This document shows positions 21,681 through 33,338 of a stretch of DNA of 64,000 nt, one piece after another. Under the pieces are notes generated by a model. It made no database searches and was not told the DNA's origin. It worked only from the letters and a program-made list of their open reading frames with translations. The position numbers and the translations under genes are program-made. Each line of letters begins with the position of its first letter. The stretch's first letter is position 1. The stretch comes from Cryptomeria japonica (lineage: Eukaryota > Streptophyta > Pinopsida > Cupressales > Cupressaceae): NCBI RefSeq assembly GCF_030272615.1, contig NC_081415.1, positions 370,457,667-370,521,666 on the forward strand. The letters run 5' to 3'.

Positions 21681-22033
21681 GGAAACTCAATTTTTTGGGC
21701 CTCGCAGATCATCAAATTCTCATATTTTGGATTCTGTTTGTACATTCTCAGCAAAAACTCGTACAAAATTATATTCATTATAATACAATATTCTATCTTC
21801 TATCGTACGGTCAGGTGAGAAAAATCGTACGAATTATTGTTTTCTCATTCGGTTAGGTGAGAAAGTTTGTATGAATTTATGTAAGTTGTCGTGCAAATAT
21901 TTATCTTTTTTCTTATGGTTTGGTGAGAGTTATCATATGGATAGGTGAGAAAACTCGTACGATTTTTTGCTCTCTCCTGTGAAAAACAAAGAGGTTTTTT
22001 TTAGGGTTTTTTTGATTAGATTTTGTTGATACT
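21681..22033 (+). other. Leader of the Tat/Ogre-like element with AAACTCGTACGA repeats
   Basis: Untranslated leader. The string GGTGAGAAA(A/G)(A/C)TCGTACGA or variants occurs about five times (21,810-21,965), giving a weak tandem repeat with CGTACG palindromes. No gene. It ends in ATACT, the left TSD of the next insertion. Confidence 0.5.
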
Positions 22034-22344
22034 TGTGATGGTGGGAAAATGATGAGTGATAGATCAAGAGGAAAACTAACCCTTTCCCTCAAAGAGAGAT
22101 GAGAATTTCATTATTGATTATCCTTCAAGCACTTTTCACCATTACATTAGGGAATGAGGGGGTAATTCACTAGATCCAATCTCCACACAAAGATGATAGA
22201 TTGAATTCTGAATGAATTAAGGACGTTATGATGATCCCCTTATTCCCTTTTTGTTTGATTTGGAAAGGAATTGAAATTGATTGAATTATGTAATGCAAAA
22301 GTAACAAATAATCAATTATCGTAGACACCTAAAATTGTCCAGTC

Positions 22345-22590
22345 TAATTAAATAAATATCTTTATTTATTTAATTATCTTAGCCTAATTCTTCTATTAAT
22401 TGAATAAATCTTTATTTGTTTAATTAATTCATTTATCCTCTTCTAGCCTTATTTCTTATTTAAATAAATACATTTATTTATTTAAATTATCCTTTTTCTA
22501 AATTAAATAAATATCTTATTTATTTAATTGATCCCACTTCCTCTATTAATTAAATAAATATTTATTTATTTAATTAATTCATTATCCTTT
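22345..22590. repeat. Tandem AT palindromes in solo LTR C
   Basis: About five units of 45-60 bases, each with a palindrome close to AAATAAATATTTATTTATTTAA flanked by CCTC/TCC pyrimidine strings. Each unit could fold as a hairpin. Confidence 0.75.
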
Positions 22591-22737
22591 TCTACCTATG
22601 ACACATGTCATTCATCTCTTAATTCCTACACTACCTACCCTTTCATTATTTTCTTATTTCCTCTACCTACCCTTTAATCATAGCCAACCATTTATCTTTT
22701 ACACCTCTCAATCTTATCCCTCCATTTCATATAGTGT

Positions 22738-22752
22738 CTTCTATATAAGGAG
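22738..22752 (+). promoter_or_regulatory. TATA box candidate of solo LTR C
   Basis: CTATATAAGGAGA follows the palindrome tandem by about 150 bases and precedes the GC-richer R-like part; position and context fit an LTR promoter. Confidence 0.5.
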
Positions 22753-23807
22753 ATGCTTCCTTCATTATCAAGACCCTCGATGATTATTCAACTACTCTAC
22801 GCTTTCGAACTGTCATATGCGATCAAGCCTATTTGCAACCACATTTCTATTCTTTGTTGAGCTCTTGTGCATATAAAATCTGAGAGCAAATATATCAAGC
22901 AAGATCAATGGAGATAGGAAGAATGGAGATCCAAACCCTATTGGACATGTGATGGTGTAATCTTTGTGATTTCATTTGATTTGCATTGTCTTAAGTAATC
23001 TTCATATGTTATGGTGGATCTTTGTTGTTGTTAGGCTAGGGTTTTGTGGTTGAATTCATTTAGTCTTTCAATATTGTTGTTATCCATTTTCACCGTATAC
23101 AATTATAACTTGAGATCTGAATATGGGATGAAGTTGTGCACCTGGATTTGGTAGTAAAATTTTGAGATGAAGTTGCCTTACCAATTTGACGAAAGTTGTC
23201 CGGACTGTGGCGAGAATGTACACGGTCCTCCAAAAAATCCGTGAAACAAAAAAGGGTTTTTCTACCTCTACAAGTGAAGCTCAAATTTGAAAGTACAATT
23301 GTGCACCTACAATCTACACACAGAAAACAAAGGGTTCAAATGTGTTGGGATTGGGGGTTTGCCTTTACGTCGAACCCCAGTTTTGGAATTAACCAACTAA
23401 TGAAAGAAAGTACTTGCAAGTAGATGTAAATGAAAGAATGAAATGTAAATCACCTCAAGGGAGGTAGTAGTAGAAATTTTGATAGAAATGTTTGCGTGGA
23501 TTTGTATGTTGAAATCAATCTCCTCTTCAATGGTTGAATCCTTGACTTGAATGCAACACCTAGCCTTGAAGGGAGACTTGAGAATGCTCAATGCTAGAAA
23601 AGAATGCTTGAAGGCTTGATCTCTTGAACATATCCAACTTTAACCTATCCAACTTTTATTGAGCTTAAACTTATGAAAATGAGAGGACAAATACCCCTTA
23701 AATACATGTTTGAGGGATTTGAATTTTGTCATGGGCTGACATCAGGGAGATTTCCCGCTCACTGCACAACCCACAATGCTTGCACAAGAAAGGTCCTACC
23801 CCAAAAT

Positions 23808-23912
23808 AGGGTAGGCATAGGGGCGCCATGCCCCTGTCCTGGGATAACATGGGCACCATACCCCTATCCAAGAGGGGATAGGGGTTCCACGCCCCTATCC
23901 TACCCTAGTCTC
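23808..23912. repeat. GGGG/CCCC hairpin repeats in solo LTR B
   Basis: Units such as TAGGGGCGCCATGCCCCTGT and GATAGGGGTTCCACGCCCCT repeat about three times. Each is a GGGG...CCCC inverted repeat, well above the local GC content. Confidence 0.65.
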
Positions 23913-24079
23913 TAGGGCAGAGTGTGGATAGAGTGATGCGGAGGCCAAGGAAGAAACAATTTTCACAAGCCAAGCACTCTCTGGTCTCTAATCAGGCTAT
24001 AGGATTTGAGTTTGCATGCGTGAGGACCCTAAAGTAGTCATTAATTGCTAGGGTCACAATTTTATGACACTACAATACT

Positions 24080-25695
24080 AATGCTAACCCTGACCTATTT
24101 TCTGTCTATCTAAGAGATTTTCACAGCCTAACAAATTTATGAAAAACACTTGTCAAAGAATCTATTTCTCAAAATTATGTCTGTTAGAGAATCTACTACT
24201 CAAAAACAATATGACTACTAATTCATTGTTTTTGCAGGTTTCCTAAGGAGATTCAAGAAACTTTGTGTATTCTTATTTTTTTTCTAGGCACCTAAATTGC
24301 GATGTGGTAAATGAACAAATCTATTTTTCGTGTTTGAGAAAAGTCTAAAAGGTAGGACAGTATGCTCTTGTCTGTATAGACAATCAGAAATCTAGACCCT
24401 TGAAGCTTTTCTAGTTTGAGATTTGTGTACCTTTTAGAGGGCCTATCACATTGGGAAAAAGTAATCACCTTGTGAGAATGAACCAAGTGATTACAACTAG
24501 ACCCAATCATTCTAACTCGCTATAATAAATAGGCCTCTTTGAGATTAAAGTCTCAGAGGACAAAGTTATTTGAGTTTTCTCTTTGAGATCTCTCATATGA
24601 GACATTTTTTAGGGCCTCATGGTCTCAATCATGCTTCTATGACTACATCTTGTTTTGGTACCTTGTCGGGCTATAGGATTCAATCGTGCTTGCGCAACTT
24701 CAAGGGGTAATTTCGAGCATAAATCCTTACTAAGAACTCTAGGATAGAAGCTACCTGGTTCACCTTTGAAAGGCGGATAATCTGTGTGCAAGAGAGATAG
24801 TAACTCTCCCAAGATACTTGCCATATCATGCCCCCATTAGCATTTGGAGTCGACTAATACGACGTTGAGAATCCATTGCATGAGACTCAGTGGCTGTATT
24901 CTGATTAGCTATTGGGTGTGTACCTAAGTTTGCAAGCAAATGTTTTCTCTCTCAACCAACTTCCTTAGGATTAGCATGTTGTGATTGAATTCACTTTACA
25001 TCTTGTGTATACTAGGTCTTTATCATTAAACTATCTCAAACTGAAACTGAAACCTTGAACAATCAACTAAAACTAGAAAAACAATTAAAACATAAAAACT
25101 CAGTGGTCAAAACCCTGTTCCTATCAAAAACTTGTCCTCTATCCAGTCCTTTGTCGTACGAGTCAAGACGCCAATGTCCAGTTTGTCATACTATCTCTTG
25201 AGAATTGTCATCTAGTAACACCTAAACCATTGTACAAGTCTATCCATCATAGTGAGTGTATACCTGGTCTTTTTTTAATCCTGAGCATAGAAATCTTGAT
25301 AGTGTACCCCTATCGTTGTGTTACATGATTATGTCAATTATATCCTAGCTGGTTCAATCAATCATTCATCAATCTGATCAATCTGACCTACTTAGATCAT
25401 ATCTTATACAGGATAGATCATTCCTAAAACCAGACTTGGTCTCAATCTCTTCATTCAATCATAACCTTAAACAAACATCTAGCTTAGATTTGATCTTGAC
25501 ATCTATATCACTTCTAGCTCTCCGTCACATTAATTATAAATGCATATTCAAACCAGGAGCTCTTCTAAGAATTCTGACAAAATTAAGAGATAGTCTTACT
25601 CATTGCAAACTAATCCATTCTTCCAAGAACAACCAATCTTTGACAAACCTTTTTCATCAAGCCAACCAATTTTTTATCAACCATTATCTTTCAAT
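24080..25695 (+). other. Continuation of the Tat/Ogre-like leader, no gene recognised
   Basis: After solo LTR B the leader resumes. Ogre-like elements often carry an extra ORF upstream of gag, but I see no convincing frame here. The plus-strand frame at 25,436-25,825 is out of phase with gag and overlaps its start. Confidence 0.45.
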
Positions 25696-27540
25696 ATGTC
25701 TAGGAAAAACCAAGAAAAAGAGGCTTCTAAATGCAGTGTTCCAAATAATATTAGCACTCAAGTTACTAATAGTGACTCCTCATCTAGTGACTCTGAAACT
25801 TCTGAATTTGAAGAATATACTATAGTTAAATGTCAAAAGGACAAGGATTTCAGAAGAATGATGAAAATTATCATGGCCAGAGAAAAAGAAGAATATTTTC
25901 TAGGCTAAATAAGAAGCCAGACTTCCCACTGACTACAACATTGAAAGCCTTATCACTAAAGAAGAATATGTTCCATTAAGGTTGGTAACCAAACAATTGC
26001 AAGAACTACAAACTAAGATCAAAGAAATGAAACACACGGATAAATCTTATGTGTAGTATTCCTTGGACACAATCTGCTTGTTTCCATTCGACAACAATCT
26101 TCACATGCCTCCATTTCCTTCAAGAATGGAAATTCCTAAATTTGACAAATATGATGGCAACTCAAATCCTCAAGACCATGTTTGAGAATTTTGTGCTCTA
26201 TGTATGGAATTTATGCATGAATGGACATATCTTATACGTCTCTTCCCAAGAAGTCTATGAGGACAAGCTATGGAATGGTTTTCAAAAGTGCCTACAAGAA
26301 TTAAATCTTTCGAGGAGCTGGTTGAACTATTTCTCCAATATTACTCCTACAAAATCCATCATCCAGTCACCATGATTGATCTTTGTAATACAAAATAGAA
26401 AATAGGAGAACCTTTCCTCACTTTCCTTCAACATTGGAGAAAGTTGTTCTCTAGATATTCACAACCCATTCCTAATTATGAAAAGAAGGACATCTTTGTC
26501 AACAATCTGATTCCTGAGTTACAATATAATGTTCAAATGCAAGTACATCTTTCATTTAATAAGATGGTAGACAGTGCTCTCAAAATAGAAGATGTGCTTG
26601 TGACGAAAGGTGAAATCTCACTTTATAAGGAAATACAACATGGCTCTAGTTCTAAAGAGAAGAACAAATAATAGAAATATGCCAAAGATAATAATAGAAA
26701 TGTTGGGAATGATGGAGTAGTTGATATTGTCAAACCAAAACCAAAACCAACAGTATTTAATCTGATTAGTAGAACACAGGCCCTGAAAGTTGATGAAAGT
26801 GTTGTGGAAAACCCTCCTAAGAAATCGAAAGAGTGGTTTAAAGATAAGCCTTGGATTTCAAAGACTAAACGTGATTTCACTCCTTTAGGAGAATCCCATG
26901 AAACAACTCTTAAGACTCTATTGGCAAATGATCTGATCACATTACCTGACAACTCCAAACTATACGATCCTAAAGTCAAACCCAAATGGTAGAGAGAAAA
27001 TGATTACTGTGAATATCACCAAAACAAGGGTCACACAACTAATAACTGCATGAAACTCAAACATGAGATTCAAGACCTTATCGATAGTGACAAAATTGTT
27101 GTTGGGAATCATGCAACCAACTCTGATCACAAAGCTTTCAAAGATCCATTGCCTACTTATGAGCAGGGAGATTCCTCTAAATCCAAGGGAGGTGCCAAGA
27201 TAAACTACACCTATACAAATGAAAATAACATCATCAACATGATTGAAACTTATCAATCAGAGCATTCTAATGTAATCATAGTCAAAGAAGAGAAAAACAA
27301 ACTGAGAGAAGTAAACATTGTGACTTGTGGTCAAAGAAAAGTTACTCTCAAAGGAGTTGGATCCTCATCTTTTGATCAGATATCATCATCAAATCCATCG
27401 ACATCATCAAAATTGTCAACATGTTCAAATAAATAGACAACTACTATCACTACTAAGTCTTCTCCATCTAAATAGGTGGTTTCACCATCTTCTTTCGGCT
27501 ACAACATTGTTGAACAGCTAAAAAAAACTACTACTCAAAT
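25696..27540 (+). pseudogene. Tat/Ogre-like gag
   Basis: The ATG at 25,696 gives MSRKNQEKEASKC, an acidic Ser-rich N-terminus. Through several frames come IPKFDKYDGNSNPQDHV (about 26,130), AMEWFSKVPTRI and TFLQHWRKLFSRYSQPIP (26,420), the retrotransposon gag (capsid) fold. Then NDYCEYHQNKGHTTNNCMKL (27,000), the CxxH-x4-GH-x4-C knuckle of this lineage, and HEIQDLIDSDKIVV. Stops and frameshifts occur at about 25,906, 26,042, 26,398, 26,671, 26,991 and 27,434. It encodes the capsid/nucleocapsid that packages element RNA. The copy is dead. Confidence 0.88.
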
Positions 27541-28099
27541 CTCTATTCTTGAACTGCTTAAGATCTCTCCTGCTCATTGAGAGATTCTGGACAAAGATTT
27601 ACTTGCTACCAATGTCCCTAAAGACTTAAATCTAGGTTGATTTCAATCTATGTTGGGTCATCTAGCTTCACCTCACTACCTATCCTTCTCTCAAAAAGAT
27701 GATAATTCCTTGAACCATCCAGATAATCAACCATTACATATTCAAGCCATGATCCATAAACACCTTGTCAAATGTGTTTTGATAGATGGAGGCGTTGGGA
27801 TGAACATTTGTACTTACAATCTACTCATACAATTAGGATTTTTTGAGAATGATATAGATCCAAGAAAGAAGATAGCAATAATAATTAATGATGAAGAAGA
27901 GAGAACCTCTAAGGGTTTGGTGCTATTACCAATTAGGGTAGGACCCATGGAAAGAGATATTATCTATTGGGCCATGGAAAGAGATATTATCTATCAGGTG
28001 CTTGACCTTCCTCTATCTTACAAAATTTTGTTGGGAAGACCATGGATTCATAATATGCAAGCAGTTCCATCTACATACCATCAGTGGTTGAAGTTTTAA
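27541..28099 (+). pseudogene. Tat/Ogre-like protease with a short tandem duplication
   Basis: The frame at 27,650-28,099 contains VLIDGGVGMNICTYNLL, the DGG-type retropepsin motif of Tat/Ogre elements with the catalytic Asp kept, and ends LLGRPWIHNMQAVPSTYHQ, a well conserved lineage string. Between them MERDIIYWA is followed by MERDIIYQV: a 27-base direct repeat (27,948-28,001) in phase, probably a replication-slippage event. The preceding frame has TAG/TGA stops. Confidence 0.88.
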
Positions 28100-29848
28100 T
28101 GGAGTTGAGGTCAGTGTTCCTACTGATACTAGCTACCCTTGCAACACATTAAAACAATGTGCTAATACTCTTGTCCCTCATAACAGAGCAACCTCTATAT
28201 CTAAGAGTTCAAAAGCTATGATGAAGGACTTAGAAAAGAAACTAAAAATCCTAGATGCCAACATGGGCGGATACAAGATAGAACTTGTACTTTCACTGAT
28301 GAATCTTCCTCCATCACCTAGATAGTTTGGAAAACCATCTAAAGCTATGAACCCAAAAACTTCACTTGCAAACATCATCTATGATAGTACTTTGGTGCAA
28401 TCCTCTACTTCTCTTGCAAATGAAATAGAAGAGGTAGTTGTTCTATAATGGCTTTACAAAGGGGAAAATGATGATACAGAAGTGCAATGTTGTGAAATTC
28501 CCCCTGAACAATATGGTAAAGGCTATCAGATAATCCAATGTATGGGGTATTCAGATACAGGTCCTCTAGGAAAATGACAAGAAGGAATTATAGAACCCAT
28601 CAAGCTACAAACCAAGTCTACAAACAATAAAACCAGACTTGGATACCATCTACATAAACGAACAAGGCAAAATCAACAATCTTATCAGCCACATCAAAAC
28701 AAACAAAAAACTCAAGAAGAATATGAGAAATAAGGAGGAGAAGCTTATAACCAAGTTTGAGAGGTACCAGTAGGAAGAAGACCAGAAGAAGAAATTCTAG
28801 AAGAAATGAGAGAATGCGTGGAAAGAATCAAAGAAATGTTTGCACCAGTAAATATTCCTATCACATATACGGGAAGGATACCAAAATAAGATTCAGAAAT
28901 AGACTCAAATGAGTATGAATGGGGTCCAGAACCTCTATCAGATGCATCTACTAAGGAAAATATTGAACAATCCAATGCTATTATAGATGAAGCACAAGAA
29001 ATAGGCCACATGAAGCTATAATAAGAACTAGAGGAAGTTAGGCTAAAAAGACAAGAAGCTTATGAGCAACAAATAAGAAAAGAGAAAGCATAGGAAAATC
29101 ACTCACCTATTGTATCCATCTACAAAGTCAAAAAAATTAGGTATGGGAACAGAATTGAAGAACTAGAGGTTAGTCAAGCAGGACCGGTCATCAGTCCAGA
29201 AGAAGCTGAATGAGAAAGAAGACAGAAATTGGCAGAGTCATCAAGGCTATGTGAATAGATATGTCAACTACAGTTGATCAATGAATCAGAACAAGAAGGA
29301 ACTTGCAACATAAAAGATGTCGATATTGATACCATACATTCTTTCACTGAGTCACTTGAAGACGAGTCAGATGCTTCATCTTCTAACTTTGATCAACATA
29401 AAATAAGATCCATCTATGACATTACCTATTCAACACCAAACTATGACTACTTTGTCATGAATTTTGAACCTCTGCCTGAAGAAGCTATTGTTGTTGAACC
29501 ACAATACGTAGTCTAGTTTGAAGTAAGAGAAGGGTTTAGTGGTAGGTCTGCCAGGTTATATTCTCTAAATGCTAACGTAGGCTTTGATAATCATGTTATG
29601 ACTCTTCCCGGTCTCAAGACACTAATGCAAGGTAGTCTTCTAGAACTCAACTTGATGGTCTGAGGTTGTGATGACAATACTGTTAATTCCCTTGAACCGT
29701 CGAATCTTTATCCCTAGTATACCTTGAGCTTATTGAATGTACTCTACAAGACCAACCCATGGATATCCCTAATTTTTCCAATGACTATGCCTTATCATGT
29801 TACCTTAATGCAGTTGAACCCATGACCTCTTCAATCAATGAATAGAGT
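28100..29848 (+). pseudogene. Tat/Ogre-like protease-RT spacer
   Basis: Long linker between protease and reverse transcriptase typical of this lineage. Plus-strand fragments are acidic, such as ESLEDESDASSSNFD (about 29,350) and FVMNFEPLPEE. Stops are frequent. No catalytic motif is seen or expected. Confidence 0.65.
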
Positions 29849-31130
29849 GTGAACATGACAGAAGAAGATATCAAGTATCTTAGTCTCAAATATCAAAAGA
29901 AGAAAAACAAGTGTTCTGATGGCGAAAACCACATTGTGGTGGTATCAGAACTAAAAAAAGTAAAAATAAAAGACGTATCTGATGGTGAAAACCTCCTCGA
30001 GTCACCTAGAGGTGAGATGCTTCATATTCTGCCTAATCACTTTCAAGAGAAATCATCAGTACTGATTGAACCTGGACAACCAGTGAACATTGGAACAAAG
30101 GAAATTCAATATATAATACATGTGGCTCAATCCCTATCAACAGAAGAATTAAAAGAGTTTACTGATTTCTTCATAGAGAAAAAGATCAACTTTACATGGA
30201 CATATTCTGATATGTCGGGTCTGGATCCTAACCTTATAATACATCATATTTATATTTCTCTTACAGTCAAACCTATCAAAAAAAAAACTCCAAAAAATGC
30301 ATCTTCATGTTGCATTGCTTGTTAAATCTGAGCTAGAGAAATTACTCAAAGAAGGATTCATTCGAGCAATTGATTATGCTAAGTGGATATCCAACATTGT
30401 CCCTATTTCAAAACCTGATAAATCAATCTGTGTCTACACACACTTCAGAGACTTAAACAGGGCATGACCGAAAGATGATTTTCCATTGCCTAACATATTT
30501 GACATGAATATTGGCTATGAAATGTACTCTCTAATGGATGGCCTTTCCAGCTACAACCAAATCAAAATCACACCTGAAGATCAAGAGAAAACAACGTTCA
30601 CATGTACTTGGGGAACTTTCTACTGAAATGTCATGCCCTTTGAATTAAAGAATGTAGGTGCTACCTATCAAAGAGCTATAACTATAATCTTTCATGATAT
30701 GATGCACAAAAACTTGGAAGACTATGTCAATGATACCTTGGTCAAAACTATGAAAAGACTGACACATCTCTCAGAATTGGGTCTAATCTTAGATAGAATG
30801 GAAAAGTTTAAACTCAGACTAACCCTAAGAAATGTGCATTCAAGATTACATCTGGCAAACTACTAGGATATATTATTTCAGCAAAAGGGATTGATGTTGA
30901 TCTAGAAAAAGTTAAAGCTATAATGAAAATGCAACCTCCAAAGAATTTAAGTCAAATGAAAACTCTACAAAGGTGGTTGCAATCAATAAGATGCTTCATT
31001 TCTTAGCTGGCAGATAAGGCTCATCCATTCATAAAAGAATTACGGAAAGGAGTTACATACAATTGGGATGAAGAATGTGAACAACACCTGAAACAAATCA
31101 AGGAATATCTTTCCAATCCACCCATTTTGA
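29849..31130 (+). pseudogene. Tat/Ogre-like reverse transcriptase, active site altered
   Basis: Reads TWTYSDMSGLDPNLIIHHIY (30,198), then in shifted frames KWISNIVPISKPD, DDFPLPNIFDMN (usual DFPLPHID), SLMDGLSSYNQIKI (usual SFMDGFSGYNQI), MPFELKNVGATYQRA (30,633) and the active site as DYVNDTLVK (30,721). The lineage has YVDD, so the first catalytic Asp of the pair-bearing motif is Asn. GYIISAKGIDVD is the connection. Stops and frameshifts lie at about 30,290, 30,466, 30,625 and 30,864. It would copy element RNA into DNA; it is dead here. Confidence 0.9.
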
Positions 31131-31590
31131 TGCCACTGATTCAAGGCAAACCTTTGATTCTCTATATATCAGCTACTGACACATCACTAGGGGTACTTTT
31201 GGCTTAACATGATGAGAACAACAAGGAACAAGCTATATACTATATCAACAGAATGTTGGTTTCCTATGAGATGAATTACACTATCATTGAGAAAGCTTGT
31301 TTGGCAGTGGTCTTCACTTCATAGAAATTGAAACATTACATGCTAGCACATTCTATCAAATTGGTTGCTAAGATTGATCCTCTCAAATATCTTCTAAGCA
31401 AAACAACACTCATAGGGAGATTGGCTAGATGGGTTATGATACTCATAAAATTTGACATTAAGTATGTAGAACGCAAAGCTATAAAAGGACAAGGCATTGT
31501 GGATCAACTTGATGGCACTCCACTTGAAGATAATCAACCTCTGAACATGGAATTTCCAAATATATCCATAATGCATCTTACTCAGCAATC
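31131..31590 (+). pseudogene. Tat/Ogre-like RNase H (first)
   Basis: Contains AIYYINRMLVSYEMNYTIIEK (usual IYYLSK...E..Y...EK) and CLAVVFTS*KLKHYMLAH, then DPLKYLLSKTTLIGRLARW, the end of the Ty3/gypsy RNase H. Stops at 31,205 and 31,321. It removes the RNA template during reverse transcription. Confidence 0.85.
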
Positions 31591-31965
31591 CTGGAAAATG
31601 TTCTTTGAGGGATCTTTTACTCAATAAGGTTATGGTGTTGGGATCCTTTCTATCACTCCTCAAAGATACTCAATTCCAAAGGAATACAAGATCCTTTTTC
31701 CTTGTACCAACAATATTGCAGAATATGAAGCCTTGGTGAATGGAATCAAACTAGCTATTGAATGGAAATTTGTTGAGCTATACATCTATGGTGACTCTCA
31801 GTTGATAATCAACCAAATCAACAATGTGTTTCAAACTCAAGATGAAAAACTGATGCCTTATAAAATAATGGTCAATGACTTTAAGAAATACTTTGTCTTT
31901 GTTTCATTCAGCAAATTCCTAGAACAACAAATAGAGCAGCAGATGCTATGGCTACATTGGCATCT
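31591..31965 (+). pseudogene. Second (archaeal-type) RNase H of the Tat lineage
   Basis: Reads WKMFFEGSFTQ (usual FDGS; the first catalytic Asp is Glu), NIAEYEALVNGIKLAIEW (Glu kept) and LYIYGDSQLIINQIN (Asp kept): the additional RNase H domain that defines Tat-lineage gypsy elements. It lies between the first RNase H and integrase, as expected. A stop at 31,627 splits it. The domain is thought to have been acquired by the lineage to support plus-strand synthesis. Confidence 0.88.
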
Positions 31966-33338
31966 ATACCACAACTACAAGAAACACAGTTCCGCTATGA
32001 GTTCCTAGGGGAAGAGCTTTGCTATCCTGCTTATGATTCCCCTGATTCCCAGATGGTTTGTTCTATCATTGGGCATGACTCATCTTGCTATAACCATATC
32101 TACTCCTACTTACGTGATCAAATCATCCCTGATAACCTTACTCTCAATGAGAAAAGAAACCTGATCTGTAATGCTTCACGATATGTCATCATCGCTAACA
32201 ATCTATATAGGTGAGGTTTAGATGGTACTTTGCTTAGATGTCTAGAAATTGAAGTCTCAACATGCGTTATCTGAAGTCTATGAATGTATTTGTGGATCTC
32301 ACTCAAACGGTCTAACTCTAGCTCAAAAAATGCTAAGGGCTAGCTACTATTGGCCAGATATGGAAAAAGATGTTGTAAAATTTACTAAAACTTGTTAGAA
32401 ATGTAGCTGCATGGAAATCTCATACATGCTCCAACAAGGGAGAACATACCTCTTATCACACATTGTCCTTTACAACAATGGGCGTTCGACCTCAGTGGCC
32501 AAATCTATCCTTCATCATCCAATGAATATAAGTTTATCATAAGTACAACCGAATACTTCACTAAGTGGGTTGAAGCAGTTCTGCTAATCAAAGCAACTAG
32601 CAAACAAGTGGCTATGTTCATTCTTAACTATATCATCTGTAGGTATGGAATCCCCTCCTCAATTGTAATTGACTTTGGGGAGCAATTCAAGAACAATGAT
32701 ATAGATGAGCTCTGTGACAAGTTCAAAATCAAACAATTTTGGTCTTCCATATACTATCCTCAAGAAAATGGACAGGCTGAAGCATCTAACAAAAATTAGC
32801 TGACCATCTTGCACAGAATGATCAACAAATTTGGAAAGGATTGGATTTACAGCTCAATCCAGCGCTATGGGCTTATAGAACGAGCATTAGAACACCTACT
32901 GGAGCTGCACCTTTTTCTTTGGTGTATGGGGATGAAGCAGTCTTGCTAATTGAGGTTGACATTCCTTCTTTGAGAGTTTCTTTGCAAGATCTTATCAATG
33001 ATGAAGATCGCAGAATATCTAGATTGCAAGAACTTGAGTTGCTAAATGAACGTCAGCAAGTGGTGTTTGATCATCTGAGAGCTTACTAAAAGATAATTTC
33101 TAGAGGCTATTACAAGAAATTTTGACACAGAGAATTTTAGGTTGGTGACCTTGTTTTGAGAGGGAATCCTAAAAATCAAAAGCATCAGGAAGAAAAAGGG
33201 AAGTTTGGACCCAACTGGTTGGGTCCCTACATTGTTACCACAGTCTTTGGCTCTGGCACTTGCCAGCTATCAACACCCGAGGGAGAACAACTTTGTGAAC
33301 TGATCAACACCATCCACTTGAAGAGATTCTACACTTAG
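31966..33338 (+). pseudogene. Tat/Ogre-like integrase
   Basis: The N-terminal zinc part is degraded around 32,200-32,410 (KMLRASYYWPDM in the shifted frame). The catalytic core shows WAFDLSG (about 32,480, first Asp), VIDFGEQFKNNDIDELC (32,665, second Asp; usual TDNGTQF) and NGQAEASNK (32,770, Glu). Then [20 protein letters not shown], and the C-terminal part from 33,156 ending GPYIVTTVFGSGTCQLST...LKRFY. Stops at about 32,213, 32,800 and 33,088. It would insert the DNA copy into the genome. Confidence 0.9.

Larger units (their letters stand above)
22320..23101 (+). mobile_element. Solo LTR C, 782 bp, inside solo LTR B
   Basis: Edges CGTAGACACC (TG changed to CG) and ...CCGTATACA, with the exact duplication ATTAT at 22,315-22,319 and 23,102-23,106. 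A plus-strand TATA-like CTATATAAGGAG at about 22,741 with a transcribed-looking downstream part fits the U3-R-U5 order of an LTR. The U3 holds a striking tandem of AT palindromes (22,345-22,590). Confidence 0.82.
22029..24079 (-). mobile_element. Solo LTR B (22,034-24,074), itself split by solo LTR C
   Basis: Bounded by TGTGATGGTG at 22,034 and ...GACACTACA at 24,074 and flanked by the exact five-base duplication ATACT (22,029-22,033 and 24,075-24,079). Without the inner insertion it is about 1.25 kb (22,034-22,319 and 23,107-24,074). No primer site, polypurine tract or coding frame lies at the edges, so it is most likely a solo LTR. Orientation is judged from the minus-strand start TGTAGTGTCATAAAATTG and is uncertain. 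Its right part holds GC-rich hairpins at 23,808-23,912. Confidence 0.75.

Noticed and set aside
21995-22015. TTTAGGGTTTTTTT, like a telomere repeat
   Set aside because: A single copy only; no array.
26623-26985. 120-residue minus-strand frame with hydrophobic C-terminus
   Set aside because: It is the antisense of the gag frame on the plus strand, which has the recognised motifs.
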